Below are positions 7,052 through 15,363 of a DNA stretch of 18,586 bases, piece by piece. The notes beneath the pieces were generated by a model, which searched no databases, had not been told where the DNA came from, and was given only the letters and a program-made list of their open reading frames with translations. How positions within the stretch are numbered: the stretch's first letter is position 1; each line of letters starts with the position of its first letter. The position numbers were made by a program, and so were the translations under genes. This DNA comes from CAZYME01 sp964648115 (lineage in GTDB: Bacteria > Pseudomonadota > Gammaproteobacteria > Legionellales > Legionellaceae), in assembly GCA_964648115.1 (NCBI GenBank), contig CAZYME010000038.1, positions 1 to 18,586 of the forward strand. Reading direction: 5' to 3'.

Positions 7052-8878
7052 ATGATAGAAAAAATCCGCAACATCGCCATCATCGCGCATGTCGATCATG
7101 GTAAAACAACATTAGTTGATAAATTACTACAACAAACCGGTACGTTGAGCGAGCGAGGCCCGAAGGTTGAACGCCTTATGGACTCTAACGCGCTTGAAAA
7201 AGAGCGTGGGATAACCATTCTTGCTAAAAATACCTGTGTGCATTGGAAAGGGCATCAAATCAATATCGTAGATACCCCAGGGCATGCTGACTTCGGTGGT
7301 GAAGTAGAACGTATTCTCTCTATGGTCGATAGCGTGCTATTGCTTGTAGATGCTGTTGATGGCCCCATGCCGCAAACGCGTTTTGTTACTCAAAAAGCTT
7401 TTGCTCAAGGCCTAAACCCTATCGTAGTCATCAATAAAATTGACCGCCCGGGTGCAAGACCTGACTGGGTCGTGGATCAAGTGTTTGATCTGTTTGATAA
7501 TTTGGGTGCAAATGACACGCAGCTAGATTTTCCTATTGTTTATGCATCGGCACTTAATGGATATGCCCAACTTGAACTCAGCGATACCGCTGATAATATG
7601 GATGCTTTATTGCAGACTATTGTTGATTGTGTGAGCCCGCCAGATGTCGATGCTGAAGGCCCATTCCAAATGCAAATCAGCTCGTTGGACTATTCATCTT
7701 ACGTAGGAACGATTGGTATTGGCCGCGTGAGTCGTGGGCATATCACTGCTAAATCCCCTGTTAAGATTATTGATAAAGATGGCAATACCCGCAGTGGTCG
7801 CTTGTTACAGTTACTTGGCTTTAAAGGCCTAGAACGTGTGGAAATTCCTGAAGCACGTGCTGGTGATATTATTGCTGTAACGGGAATTGATCTGCTTAAT
7901 ATTTCCGACACGATTTGCGACCCTAATGTTGTTGAAGCATTACCGCCATTAATGGTGGATGAACCGACCATCGGCATGACCTTCCAGGTCAATGATTCAC
8001 CATTTGCAGGCCAAGAAGGTAAATTTGTTACCAGCCGTAAAATACGCGAAAGGCTTCAAACTGAACTATTGCATAACGTAGCCTTGCGTGTAGAAGACAC
8101 TGAAGATCCTGATAAATTCAGGGTGTCAGGCCGTGGTGAGTTACATTTGTCGATTCTCATCGAAAATATGCGCCGCGAAGGTTATGAATTAGCGATTTCT
8201 AAACCAGAAGTTATTATGAAGCAAGAAGGCGAGTCGCAGCTTGAGCCTTATGAGCGCGTCACCGTTGATATCGAGGAAGGGCATCAAGGCAGTATCATGG
8301 AAAAATTGGGTGAGCGCCGTGGTGAGTTGCAAAATATGGTTCCAGACGGCAAAGGTAGAGTCCGTCTTGATTATATGGTCCCTACTCGTGGCTTGATTGG
8401 CTTTCACACTGAATTTTTGTCTAGCACCTCAGGCACCGGGTTGATGTATCACGTTTATGATCATTACGGCCCTGCTATTCGGGGGCGCATTGGTAAACGT
8501 AGCAGTGGCGTATTAATTGCGAACTGTAACGGCGTTGCTCGTGGTTTCGCTTTGTTCAATCTGCAAGAACGCGGTCGTTTATTCATCGACCCACAAGTAA
8601 TGTGTTATGAAGGTATGATTGTTGGTATTCATGCGCGAGATAACGATTTGGTCGTGAATGTTACCAAAGAAAAACAATTAACTAATATGCGCGCTTCAGG
8701 AACGGATGAAAATATTGTACTGACGCCTGCTATTAAATACTCTTTGGAACAAGCGTTGGAATTTATTGATGATGATGAGCTTGTAGAAGTAACACCGCAA
8801 TCGATTCGTATCCGTAAAAAAGAGCTGAAAGAGCACGATAGAAAGCGTACTTCTAGAGCTGCGAATAGCGAGGATTAA
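7052..8878 (+). CDS. typA: Translational GTPase TypA/BipA
   Basis: A 608-residue ribosome-associated GTPase of the EF-G family, of normal length (~605-615). It helps 50S subunit assembly and growth under stress and low temperature. G motifs are intact: G1 AHVDHGKT (12-19), G2 RGITI (52-56), G3 DTPGH (74-78), G4 NKID (128-131), and G5 near SALNG. EF-G-like domains III and V follow (GRGELHLSILIENMRREGYEL is a hallmark), then the BipA-specific C-terminal domain (GRGxLFIDPQVMCYEGMIVG-like segment and NMRASGTDE). It ends in a basic KKELKEHDRKR tail. It appears monocistronic, with an inverted repeat (8896-8980) starting 17 nt after the stop. Confidence 0.97.
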   Translation: MIEKIRNIAIIAHVDHGKTTLVDKLLQQTGTLSERGPKVERLMDSNALEKERGITILAKNTCVHWKGHQINIVDTPGHADFGGEVERILSMVDSVLLLVDAVDGPMPQTRFVTQKAFAQGLNPIVVINKIDRPGARPDWVVDQVFDLFDNLGANDTQLDFPIVYASALNGYAQLELSDTADNMDALLQTIVDCVSPPDVDAEGPFQMQISSLDYSSYVGTIGIGRVSRGHITAKSPVKIIDKDGNTRSGRLLQLLGFKGLERVEIPEARAGDIIAVTGIDLLNISDTICDPNVVEALPPLMVDEPTIGMTFQVNDSPFAGQEGKFVTSRKIRERLQTELLHNVALRVEDTEDPDKFRVSGRGELHLSILIENMRREGYELAISKPEVIMKQEGESQLEPYERVTVDIEEGHQGSIMEKLGERRGELQNMVPDGKGRVRLDYMVPTRGLIGFHTEFLSSTSGTGLMYHVYDHYGPAIRGRIGKRSSGVLIANCNGVARGFALFNLQERGRLFIDPQVMCYEGMIVGIHARDNDLVVNVTKEKQLTNMRASGTDENIVLTPAIKYSLEQALEFIDDDELVEVTPQSIRIRKKELKEHDRKRTSRAANSED

Positions 8879-8895
8879 TGCTCCTGGTGTGAATT

Positions 8896-8980
8896 TGTTG
8901 GGCCATGGGCCCAACCTACATTGGAATAATGATCCTCCCCACCAGTGGGAGTCTATGTAGGTTGGGCCCATGGCCCAACA
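8896..8980. repeat. Perfect 25-bp inverted repeat with self-palindromic arms
   Basis: The left arm 8896-8920 is the exact reverse complement of the right arm 8956-8980, with a 35-nt spacer. Each arm carries the palindromic core TTGGGCCATGGGCCCAA flanked by CCTACA. The spacer has a further CTCCCCAC-CA-GTGGGAG hairpin. The core recurs at 33-56. No ORF lies inside. It sits between typA and nadK and could terminate typA as a strong hairpin, although no T-run follows. Confidence 0.85.
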
Positions 8981-9013
8981 ATGCTGCTCCGCACAGGTGA
9001 AAATTTATTTTAA

Positions 9014-9925
9014 ATGGATTGCTCCATGACAAATCAAAAATTTAAACGAGTCATCCTGTATGCGCGACAATACCGTGCCAACCATGGCGTCAATGAAACC
9101 TTGCAGCGCTTGGTTGATTACTTGCAAGAGCAACAAATCGACACCTTCCTTGACAGTGACACCGCCCTTAATTTTGACATTACTCTCCCCGTCCTTACTC
9201 AGGAAGAGATGGGTAAAAAACAGGATTTAATCGTAGTTGTTGGTGGTGATGGTAGTTTGTTATCAGCAGCTCGTATGGCTATTAACGTTAACGTACCCGT
9301 AATTGGAATTAACCGCGGTCGTTTGGGCTTTTTAACCGATATATCACCACAAGACATTGAAACGCAATTGGGTGCAGTCTTAGCGGGCGAATACACAGAA
9401 GAAAAACGATTTTTGCTACAAACCCGCATTCATGGTGAAGACACAACTTACTTCCAAGGTAACGCGTTAAATGATGTAGTATTAAGCGGCGGTTCCGAAA
9501 CGCATTTGATTGAATTTGAAGTGTATGTTAATCAACAATTTGTCAGCCATTATCGTTCTGACGGATTAATTGTAGCCACCCCCACCGGCTCTACGGCCTA
9601 TGCATTATCAGCAGGCGGGCCAATTATGCACCCCCAACTCAATGCCATTGTAATAGTGCCCATGTTTTCGCATAGCTTAAGTTCGCGCCCATTAGTCATT
9701 GATGGCGAAGCAGTGGTTGATTTAAGAATTAGTCCAAGCAACGAGAACGATTTACAAATCAGTTGTGACGGGCATGAGTCACGCATAGTAAAACCCGGCC
9801 AACACGTTACCATCGAAAAAAATGCTCAGCATTTACGGTTGTTACATCCTCGTGAATATCATTATTATGATACATTACGCATTAAGCTAGGCTGGGGATT
9901 TAAACCGGCGCTATCGGAGAATTGA
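9014..9925 (+). CDS. nadK: NAD kinase
   Basis: ATP-dependent NAD kinase, which phosphorylates NAD+ to NADP+ and sets the NADPH pool. It has 303 residues from the first ATG; the second ATG (9026, MTNQKFKRV) gives 299 and aligns better with the family's usual N terminus. No strong RBS distinguishes them. Diagnostic motifs: GGDGSLLSAAR (77-87), GINRGRLGFLTDI (98-110), GNALNDVVL (149-157, with the NAD-binding Asn153-Asp154), SDGLIVATPTGSTAYALSAGGPI (182-204), and CDGH (251-254). The gene is followed after 18 nt by recN, the same order as in E. coli, suggesting co-transcription. Confidence 0.96.
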   Translation: MDCSMTNQKFKRVILYARQYRANHGVNETLQRLVDYLQEQQIDTFLDSDTALNFDITLPVLTQEEMGKKQDLIVVVGGDGSLLSAARMAINVNVPVIGINRGRLGFLTDISPQDIETQLGAVLAGEYTEEKRFLLQTRIHGEDTTYFQGNALNDVVLSGGSETHLIEFEVYVNQQFVSHYRSDGLIVATPTGSTAYALSAGGPIMHPQLNAIVIVPMFSHSLSSRPLVIDGEAVVDLRISPSNENDLQISCDGHESRIVKPGQHVTIEKNAQHLRLLHPREYHYYDTLRIKLGWGFKPALSEN

Positions 9926-9943
9926 TTCTTAGGACGACCTACT

Positions 9944-11608
9944 ATGCTTACCTCCTTACGTATAGAAAATTTCGCCATTGTTTCACAACTTGAGTTGGAT
10001 TTTTCCCAAGGAATGACTGCATTTACGGGAGAAACCGGCGCTGGTAAATCGATCATGATTGATGCGCTAATGCTGGCATTAGGAGAGCGTAGCGATGCCT
10101 CTGTGATTCGAAAAGGTGCTGATAAATGCGACATCAGTGCATGCTTTCATATCGATAAAAATTCTCAACCGGCTGATTGGCTAGCTGAACACGATATTTC
10201 AAATGATAGTGATGAAGTAATTTTGCGGCGCGTTATCTATGCGGAGGGGCGCTCTAAATCTTATGTTAATGGCCAACCGTTTCCTTTGCAAAAAATAAAA
10301 GAGCTCAGTGAAATGCTGGTGGATATACACGGCCAACATCAACACCAAACACTTTTACAGCATGCCACGCATCGCCAACAGTTAGATCAATACGCTAGCC
10401 ATCAACAATTGCTGGAGAATGTTAATCAGCAGTATCAACAATGCCAACAAATAAAACATCGCTTACAACAATTGCAAAACCAAGAGTCCACACATGATCA
10501 GGCGACACTGCTTCAATTCCAAATTGATGAATTAGAAAATTTAGGCTTGCAGGAAGGTGAAATGCAAACCTTACATGAAGAACATCAGTTGCTGCACCAT
10601 GCCCGCGAATATATCGAACACGCTCAGCAAATCACCGAACTACTAAATTCTGATGAGCAGCCTAACATCCGTCAAGGTTTACACCATGTTTTACAATTAC
10701 TCGCCTCTCTTCCACAAGAACAGCACTGTATCAAAAACGCTGGTGAACTTGTCAACAGCGCCCTGATTCAATGCGACGAGGCACTTGATGAGGTAACAAA
10801 ATTTTCAGAGCGCATGCAACTTGATCCAGAGCGCTTACTTACAGTTGAAGAGCGTATTAGCCAACTGCATCAAGCAGCGCGTAAATATCATGTAGAAGCA
10901 AGTCAATTGCCAACCCACGTCCTTTGTTTACAACAAGAGCTGGCACGTTTACAAGATTCAGAGCAAGAACAACAAAAACTGCAGCAGCAATACGACCAAT
11001 CCTTACAAGCCTACGAAAAAGCAGCTCTAGCATTGCGGTCCTCACGGCAAAAGCATGCGGAAAAACTGGCTGATGAAATTAGTTTAAGCATTCGCCAATT
11101 GGGCATGCCTAAAGGGTTCATAAAATTGCAAATTACTCCACTTGATAAAATGCACGCACACGGTTTAGACAAAGTAGAATATATTGTTTGCACTAATCCC
11201 GGAATGGCCCCGGACACATTAGCCAAAGTGGTTTCGGGAGGCGAGTTATCGCGTATTGGGCTCGCTATTCATGTCATTACAGCCCAAAGAGGCTCCACAC
11301 CAACCCTACTCTTTGACGAAGTTGACGTAGGCATCGGAGGCGCAACAGCGGCCTTGGTTGGCCAATTGCTACGTAAATTGGGCGAGCGTTTACAAGTATT
11401 TTGTGTAACCCACCAACCCCAAGTCGCCTCCTGCGCTCATCATCACTTTATGGTGGAAAAAGAAAGCGATAACGAGCAAACATTTTCCCATGTCACAGCA
11501 CTAGCCGAACCAGAAAAAATCAATGAAATTGCCCGGATGTTGGGTGGGTTAACGATTACAGAGCAAACAAGGTCGCATGCAAAAGAGTTACTGGTGCAAA
11601 GTCATTAG
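9944..11608 (+). CDS. recN: DNA repair protein RecN (SMC-like ATPase)
   Basis: A 554-residue RecN, the same size as the E. coli protein (553). It is an SMC-like cohesin-type ATPase acting early in double-strand break repair. Walker A GETGAGKS is at 29-36. The ABC signature VSGGELS ends at 436, Walker B LLFDEVD at 455-461, and CVTHQPQVA follows as the switch histidine region. Between the ATPase halves lies a long Gln-rich helical coiled coil (roughly 150-390). The N terminus MLTSLRIENFAIV is typical. AGGA lies 9 nt before the ATG. In many gammaproteobacteria recN is LexA-controlled, but no LexA box is evident in the 18-nt gap, and I did not see a convincing one upstream of nadK. Confidence 0.97.
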   Translation: MLTSLRIENFAIVSQLELDFSQGMTAFTGETGAGKSIMIDALMLALGERSDASVIRKGADKCDISACFHIDKNSQPADWLAEHDISNDSDEVILRRVIYAEGRSKSYVNGQPFPLQKIKELSEMLVDIHGQHQHQTLLQHATHRQQLDQYASHQQLLENVNQQYQQCQQIKHRLQQLQNQESTHDQATLLQFQIDELENLGLQEGEMQTLHEEHQLLHHAREYIEHAQQITELLNSDEQPNIRQGLHHVLQLLASLPQEQHCIKNAGELVNSALIQCDEALDEVTKFSERMQLDPERLLTVEERISQLHQAARKYHVEASQLPTHVLCLQQELARLQDSEQEQQKLQQQYDQSLQAYEKAALALRSSRQKHAEKLADEISLSIRQLGMPKGFIKLQITPLDKMHAHGLDKVEYIVCTNPGMAPDTLAKVVSGGELSRIGLAIHVITAQRGSTPTLLFDEVDVGIGGATAALVGQLLRKLGERLQVFCVTHQPQVASCAHHHFMVEKESDNEQTFSHVTALAEPEKINEIARMLGGLTITEQTRSHAKELLVQSH

Positions 11609-11631
11609 TAACCATACAGGCAATGACGCCA

Positions 11632-12234
11632 TCAGTTATGAAAATCTAGGGGTATCGTGGGTACTTCTTTGACATCCTTTTGTTCATATTGAGCATACCC
11701 AATAGAAATATCCTTGAAATTAATATATTGTCGAAAATCGCTTATTGATTCCGCTTTAGAAAAGAAGCCCTGTCCAGCATTGCGTGTATAATCCCTGTAC
11801 CAGGGATCACAGATAACCGCTTCTTTATTCCATTCTTCAGGCGTGTCAATTGGAGTCTTAGAATCTCGTCCAACAATGACAAACGTATGATTTTTCACAG
11901 AAACCAACTCTATAGGAAAAATGCCTTTCGCTAATAAAAAAAGAAAGGCCACAGCGGCCATCTCTTGACAGTTTCCAGCTTTCGCTCTTTCAGCAACGTC
12001 AGCTAATAAACGAATAATAAGAAGGTGCTTTTCTTCCATACTGTGCAAAGGTAATTTAAGAGTTGCCTCTACATGCCGATCAAAATCCTTCTTTTCTCTG
12101 ATCAAAGCCTCCTCGGCTAACGCCATGGTTTTACCAGATACATTGGGGCGATTAGCTGAGCCAAGCGGACATACCTTGTAAACATGCGCACAAGCGGCCT
12201 GCGCGGCCTGCGCGTATTCTATTTTTAGTTGCAT
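11632..12234 (-). CDS. Putative Cys-His-Asp protease / transglutaminase-like protein, candidate secreted effector
   Basis: A 200-residue protein from ATG 12234. An in-frame GTG at 12276 would add 14 residues but lies upstream of the likely transcription start. Numbered from the GTG, it shows an ordered set resembling a papain/transglutaminase-type triad: AGNCQEMAAVAF (Cys103 at a helix start), KNHTFVIVG (His130 on a strand), and AVICDPWY (Asp157 in D-P-W). Gly-Asn-Cys, His-x-Phe-Val and Asp-Pro-Trp are the usual surroundings of these residues in transglutaminase-like and C58 (YopT/AvrPphB)-like enzymes. There is no signal peptide or membrane segment, so secretion, if any, would be by a type III or IV system. 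It is convergent with recN (23-nt gap) and downstream of another minus-strand gene. Activity and effector status are inference; it could equally be a cytosolic amidase or an inactive fold. Confidence 0.6.
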   Translation of the reverse strand: MQLKIEYAQAAQAACAHVYKVCPLGSANRPNVSGKTMALAEEALIREKKDFDRHVEATLKLPLHSMEEKHLLIIRLLADVAERAKAGNCQEMAAVAFLFLLAKGIFPIELVSVKNHTFVIVGRDSKTPIDTPEEWNKEAVICDPWYRDYTRNAGQGFFSKAESISDFRQYINFKDISIGYAQYEQKDVKEVPTIPLDFHN

Positions 12235-12266
12235 CACATCAATAGATAAAAATTTGCAATTTGTAA

Positions 12267-12275
12267 ATAATACCA
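12267..12275 (-). promoter_or_regulatory. Extended -10 promoter for the protease-like gene
   Basis: Read on the minus strand, TGG-TATTAT is an extended -10. A weak TTTTAA lies 17 nt upstream. A start a few bases after it leaves only the ATG at 12234 in the transcript, which is why that start is preferred to GTG 12276. Confidence 0.4.
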
Positions 12276-12359
12276 CAACTTTGTACTATTTAAAAACACT
12301 TTGTGATGCAAATTAACGATTATGATATTATAGGCCACTATAACCAGGAGGAGCCGCCT

Positions 12360-12815
12360 CTATGGAATTCCAAACCAGCCGCCCGTATCACCACCAGCCC
12401 AACAACGAGTGCCTTTACAGGCTTCAATTTTTTCGCTGCAAATCGCTTTAAAAATATCATTTGCACTAATATCTTTTCCGGCAAAGTTGGTTGGTTCACA
12501 AATTCTGGCCGCATATTTTCCAGCTACTCGCACTTGGCCCATTACGTAAATATTATCGCCAACAGGGTAAATAGAATTCTCTTTTTGATGCGAATAACAT
12601 GCTATATAGCAACCAGGGTTGCCTTTATATAGGTTAACTGTTGGAAGAAAAGCCTCTGTAAAACCAGGTTGAGGGTGATTAAGGACCGTTGTTCCATCCG
12701 TGAAAACCGAGTAAGGCTCAGGTAAGAGTGTTTGAGTCGGGATCACCATCTCAGCCATCGCTACTGTTGAAAGGATGAGAAACATCGTGGATACTAAAAA
12801 CTGTTTTGCTTTCAT
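12360..12815 (-). CDS. Small exported protein with six cysteines, unknown function
   Basis: A 151-residue protein with a clear Sec signal peptide (MKAKQ followed by a hydrophobic core and cleavage after AMA, residue 21). The mature part of about 130 residues has six cysteines, arranged as C-Y-I-A-C, then single cysteines in ICEP, AICSEK, EACKG and TRCWAG, enough for three disulfides. The C terminus is a Gly/Trp-rich CWAGGDTGGWFGIP. The pattern recalls small cysteine-rich exported proteins of unknown function in Legionellales, but I cannot name a family. Oxidising periplasmic or extracellular folding is implied. GGAG lies 11 nt before the ATG, a weak RBS. It is followed by the protease-like gene on the same strand after 125 bp. 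Confidence 0.75.
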   Translation of the reverse strand: MKAKQFLVSTMFLILSTVAMAEMVIPTQTLLPEPYSVFTDGTTVLNHPQPGFTEAFLPTVNLYKGNPGCYIACYSHQKENSIYPVGDNIYVMGQVRVAGKYAARICEPTNFAGKDISANDIFKAICSEKIEACKGTRCWAGGDTGGWFGIP

Positions 12816-12889
12816 TCAGGTACTGGCTCCGTTCATGTGATTTGTAGTGTTCTGGGACTTGATTGTATCATTTAAAATGTGAAAAAATC

Positions 12890-12920
12890 TTGAAAAATTT
12901 TGAACAGAACCCCATATAAT
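12890..12920 (+). promoter_or_regulatory. Promoter of the cold-shock-domain gene, long leader
   Basis: TTGAAA (12890-12895) and a perfect TATAAT (12915-12920) are separated by 19 nt. Transcription from about 12927 would leave a leader near 113 nt before ATG 13040. A long structured leader is typical of cold-induced csp messages, although I see no classical cold-box sequence. Confidence 0.45.
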
Positions 12921-13039
12921 GCTAATCTCTCTCTGCGGCGGAGTTGGAATAAAATAGTGCGAACAGGCTGGCTCCCCCGAATGATTTATCTATAACTCCA
13001 ATGCAACCTGAGCACATATATAATTTACAGGAATATTTA

Positions 13040-13300
13040 ATGAGCATAAAAAACATTATTCAATCAATAAAACGTATTTTTCTAGGAACATGCCAGAGTA
13101 AAAAAATATCTGGAACGATCAAATTCTTTGATAGAAAAAAACGATTTGGCTTTATTGTCGCAGGAAAGCAAGAATATTTTTTCCATGCTGCCGCAACCAA
13201 GCCAGCAGATTTTAAGGCACTGCAAGATGGCGCTGCCGTTCAATTCAATATAGTACAAGGTAAAAAAGGCCCGCAGGCTGATAATGTAGAAATTGTGTGA
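13040..13300 (+). CDS. Divergent cold-shock-domain protein with N-terminal extension
   Basis: An 86-residue protein from ATG 13040, which has AGGAA 6 nt upstream. An ATG at 13001 is in frame but has no RBS. Residues ~23-86 form a cold-shock domain (OB fold binding single-stranded nucleic acid): SGTIKFFDRKKRFGFIV carries RNP1 as K-R-F-G-F-I instead of K-G-F-G-F-I, and EYFFHAAA replaces the usual DLFVHFSAI of RNP2. The end QGKKGPQADNVEIV is canonical. The first ~22 residues (MSIKNIIQSIKRIFLGTCQS) are an amphipathic, basic extension not found in 66-70-residue CspA-type proteins. It probably acts as an RNA chaperone; the role of the extension is unknown. The 13310-13360 hairpin lies just downstream. 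Confidence 0.85.
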   Translation: MSIKNIIQSIKRIFLGTCQSKKISGTIKFFDRKKRFGFIVAGKQEYFFHAAATKPADFKALQDGAAVQFNIVQGKKGPQADNVEIV

Positions 13301-13309
13301 TTTTCTCAA

Positions 13310-13360
13310 TCCTCGTAACACTACGTCCCGCGGCTTGACCGCGGGACGTCGGCGCGAGGA
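13310..13360. repeat. CCGCGGCTTGACCGCGG-family palindrome
   Basis: A perfect 11-bp stem ACGTCCCGCGG / CCGCGGGACGT with a 5-nt CTTGA loop (13323-13349) lies inside outer arms TCCTCG (13310-13315) and CGAGGA (13355-13360). The core CCGCGGCTTGACCGCGG recurs at 15364-15430. It could act as a terminator of the cold-shock gene, but no T-run follows. Confidence 0.75.
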
Positions 13361-13411
13361 AAGTGAGTAGTTACGAAATTGTTTAGGAAGGCACTTCCTT
13401 AGGAGGAGTTA

Positions 13412-14419
13412 ATGGAGCAGGCAGAAATTTCTTCTACGCAGCTAGTTCAGCAGCAAGTATTGCAGTTAAGTACTTATCTTAATACCCGAATTCTTGGGCA
13501 GAAAAATCTCATATCACGCTTGCTAATCGCGTTGCTCGCAGACGGCCATTTATTAGTCGAAGGCGCGCCAGGCTTAGCAAAGACCCGAGCTGTCAAAGAA
13601 TTATCGTTAGTGGTGGAAGGCCATTTTCATCGCATCCAATTTACACCAGATTTATTGCCCGGAGACTTAACAGGTACCGACGTTTATCATCCAGAAGACG
13701 GCTCCTTTGTCTTTCAACCCGGCCCTATTTTCCACAACACCGTTTTAGCAGACGAAATTAACCGCGCTCCGGCCAAAGTGCAATCGGCGCTGCTAGAAGC
13801 AATGGCAGAGCGTCAGGTAACCATCGGCGGAAAAACCTACCCATTGCCTGAGTTATTTCTTGTAATGGCAACGCAAAATCCTATCGAACAAGAAGGAACC
13901 TACCCCTTACCTGAAGCCCAACTTGATCGATTTTTAATGTATGTGAAAATTGGATATCCCGAGGCGCAAGTTGAGCACGATATCTTAACGCTCGCAAGGC
14001 GTGAAGCCTTGGCTGCAAATACATTTACCAAAGAAACCACTAAGGATTTAATTACTCCTCTGCCACAAAGCGTATTATTTACAGCTCGCAAACAAGTACT
14101 AAATGTTCACACCAGTGAAAATCTAGAAAATTATCTTGTGCAGCTAGTTATCGCAACTCGTAACCCTGGTGCGTATAGCAAGGAGCTGGGACGTTGGTTA
14201 CGATACGGGGCCAGTCCACGTGCAACTATTGCGCTAGACAGATGCGCTAAAGCCCATGCCTGGCTCGCTGGCCGTGACTATGTGACACCTGAAGACATCC
14301 ATGTCATTGCCCATGATGTGCTGCGACATCGCGTTTTACTCACCTTTGAAGCTGAAGCTGAAGGGGTGAGCAGCGATGATTTCTTGGATGCGCTCTTGCG
14401 ACTGGTCGCCTTGCCATGA
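13412..14419 (+). CDS. MoxR-family AAA+ ATPase
   Basis: A 335-residue MoxR AAA+ ATPase, a chaperone-like enzyme that works with von Willebrand A partners to insert metals or mature protein complexes. Walker A GAPGLAKT (51-58), Walker B VLADEIN (111-117), sensor 1 ATQNP (153-157) and the MoxR hallmark EGTYPLPEAQLDRF (161-174, Arg173) are intact, as is the FTPDLLPGDLTGTDVY segment (77-92). The C-terminal lid includes YGASPRA. A strong AGGAGG lies 5 nt before the ATG. It is the first gene of a tight operon; its stop overlaps the next start as ATGA. The combination matches the Bat/MoxR-VWA operons linked to envelope stress tolerance in other bacteria; the client here is unknown. Confidence 0.95.
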   Translation: MEQAEISSTQLVQQQVLQLSTYLNTRILGQKNLISRLLIALLADGHLLVEGAPGLAKTRAVKELSLVVEGHFHRIQFTPDLLPGDLTGTDVYHPEDGSFVFQPGPIFHNTVLADEINRAPAKVQSALLEAMAERQVTIGGKTYPLPELFLVMATQNPIEQEGTYPLPEAQLDRFLMYVKIGYPEAQVEHDILTLARREALAANTFTKETTKDLITPLPQSVLFTARKQVLNVHTSENLENYLVQLVIATRNPGAYSKELGRWLRYGASPRATIALDRCAKAHAWLAGRDYVTPEDIHVIAHDVLRHRVLLTFEAEAEGVSSDDFLDALLRLVALP

Positions 14420-15330
14420 CCAATGGAGTTACTGCGGAGCTCCCCGAATTAATCGCTTTGCAACGTTATGCGCAGACTGTAGGTTACCATCCGGAAGGCC
14501 GTGTAACCCAGGCTGGGAATCATTTATCTAAATTACGTGGCCGCGGCATGGACTTTTCAGAGGTGCGTAATTATCAAGCCGGCGATGAAATCAGGCACAT
14601 GGAATGGCGAGTAACGGCCCGAACCGGCAAACCGCATATCAAATTATACCAAGAAGAACGTGAACGCCCCGTAGTGATTCTGGTAGATTTTAACCCCTCC
14701 ATGTATTTTGGCACGCGCATAGCTTTTAAGTCTGTTGTAGCAGCACAATTAGCATCGCTGTTAGCCTGGACAGTCATCAAGCAGGGTGATCGCATCGGAG
14801 GATTGCTGTTTTCTGCAGCTACACATAATGAATTTACACCCCGCAGCCGTGAGGCTGGCGTTTTACCCTTCTTAGCATCACTAAGCCAATACACTCGTAA
14901 TATGCCAGAATCCTCTACATCATTAGAAAATAGACCTCTAAGCTATGCGCTGCAGCGCGTTCGACGTGTTGCAAAACCTGGCACTATTTTAGTGTTAATT
15001 AGCGATTTTTATAACATGGATAAAGAGAGTGAACAGCATTTAAGCAGGATTCGTAGCCATAATGACATTTTAGCCTATCATCTTTGCGATCCTTTAGAGA
15101 TAGCGCCTCCGAAACCACAGCAATATGCCATCACGAATGGCCACGACGAAATTCTTCTGGATACGACTGTGAAAGCGGTTAGCCGTGGATATGTAAACTA
15201 TTGTGAAAAGCGCATCACCACATTACAAACTCAGCTGAAACGCCTGCAAATTCAATACGCACAAGTCACCGCAGAAACTGATTTACCGCTGCTGGTGCGG
15301 CAAACTTTTCCGCGGAGAGAGCATGGCTAA
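14416..15330 (+). CDS. DUF58 domain protein (VWA-like)
   Basis: A 304-residue DUF58 protein, the usual partner of MoxR ATPases. The family hallmark is present at residues 42-66 (GRGMDFSEVRNYQAGDEIRHMEW), followed by RTGKPHIKLYQEERER. Next comes a VWA-like strand with a D-F-N-P-S motif (91-95), a D-x-N-x-S variant of the metal-dependent adhesion site, and VLISDFYNMD as the later acidic loop. No membrane segments are evident, so it is predicted cytosolic. The start overlaps the moxR-like stop by four bases (ATGA), indicating translational coupling. The next gene is 141 bp away across a repeat, the only loose junction of the operon. Confidence 0.93.
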   Translation: MTNGVTAELPELIALQRYAQTVGYHPEGRVTQAGNHLSKLRGRGMDFSEVRNYQAGDEIRHMEWRVTARTGKPHIKLYQEERERPVVILVDFNPSMYFGTRIAFKSVVAAQLASLLAWTVIKQGDRIGGLLFSAATHNEFTPRSREAGVLPFLASLSQYTRNMPESSTSLENRPLSYALQRVRRVAKPGTILVLISDFYNMDKESEQHLSRIRSHNDILAYHLCDPLEIAPPKPQQYAITNGHDEILLDTTVKAVSRGYVNYCEKRITTLQTQLKRLQIQYAQVTAETDLPLLVRQTFPRREHG

Positions 15331-15363
15331 CAAAAATTTCATGTACCGCTGCTTGATAATTCC

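Noticed and set aside
8896..8980. Insertion sequence
   Set aside because: Only 35 bp lies between the arms and no transposase is nearby, so it can only be a non-autonomous repeat.
12303..12632. Plus-strand ORF of 109 codons
   Set aside because: It lies antisense over the exported six-cysteine protein, which has a signal peptide and ordered cysteines; the plus-strand translation shows no domain and no RBS.
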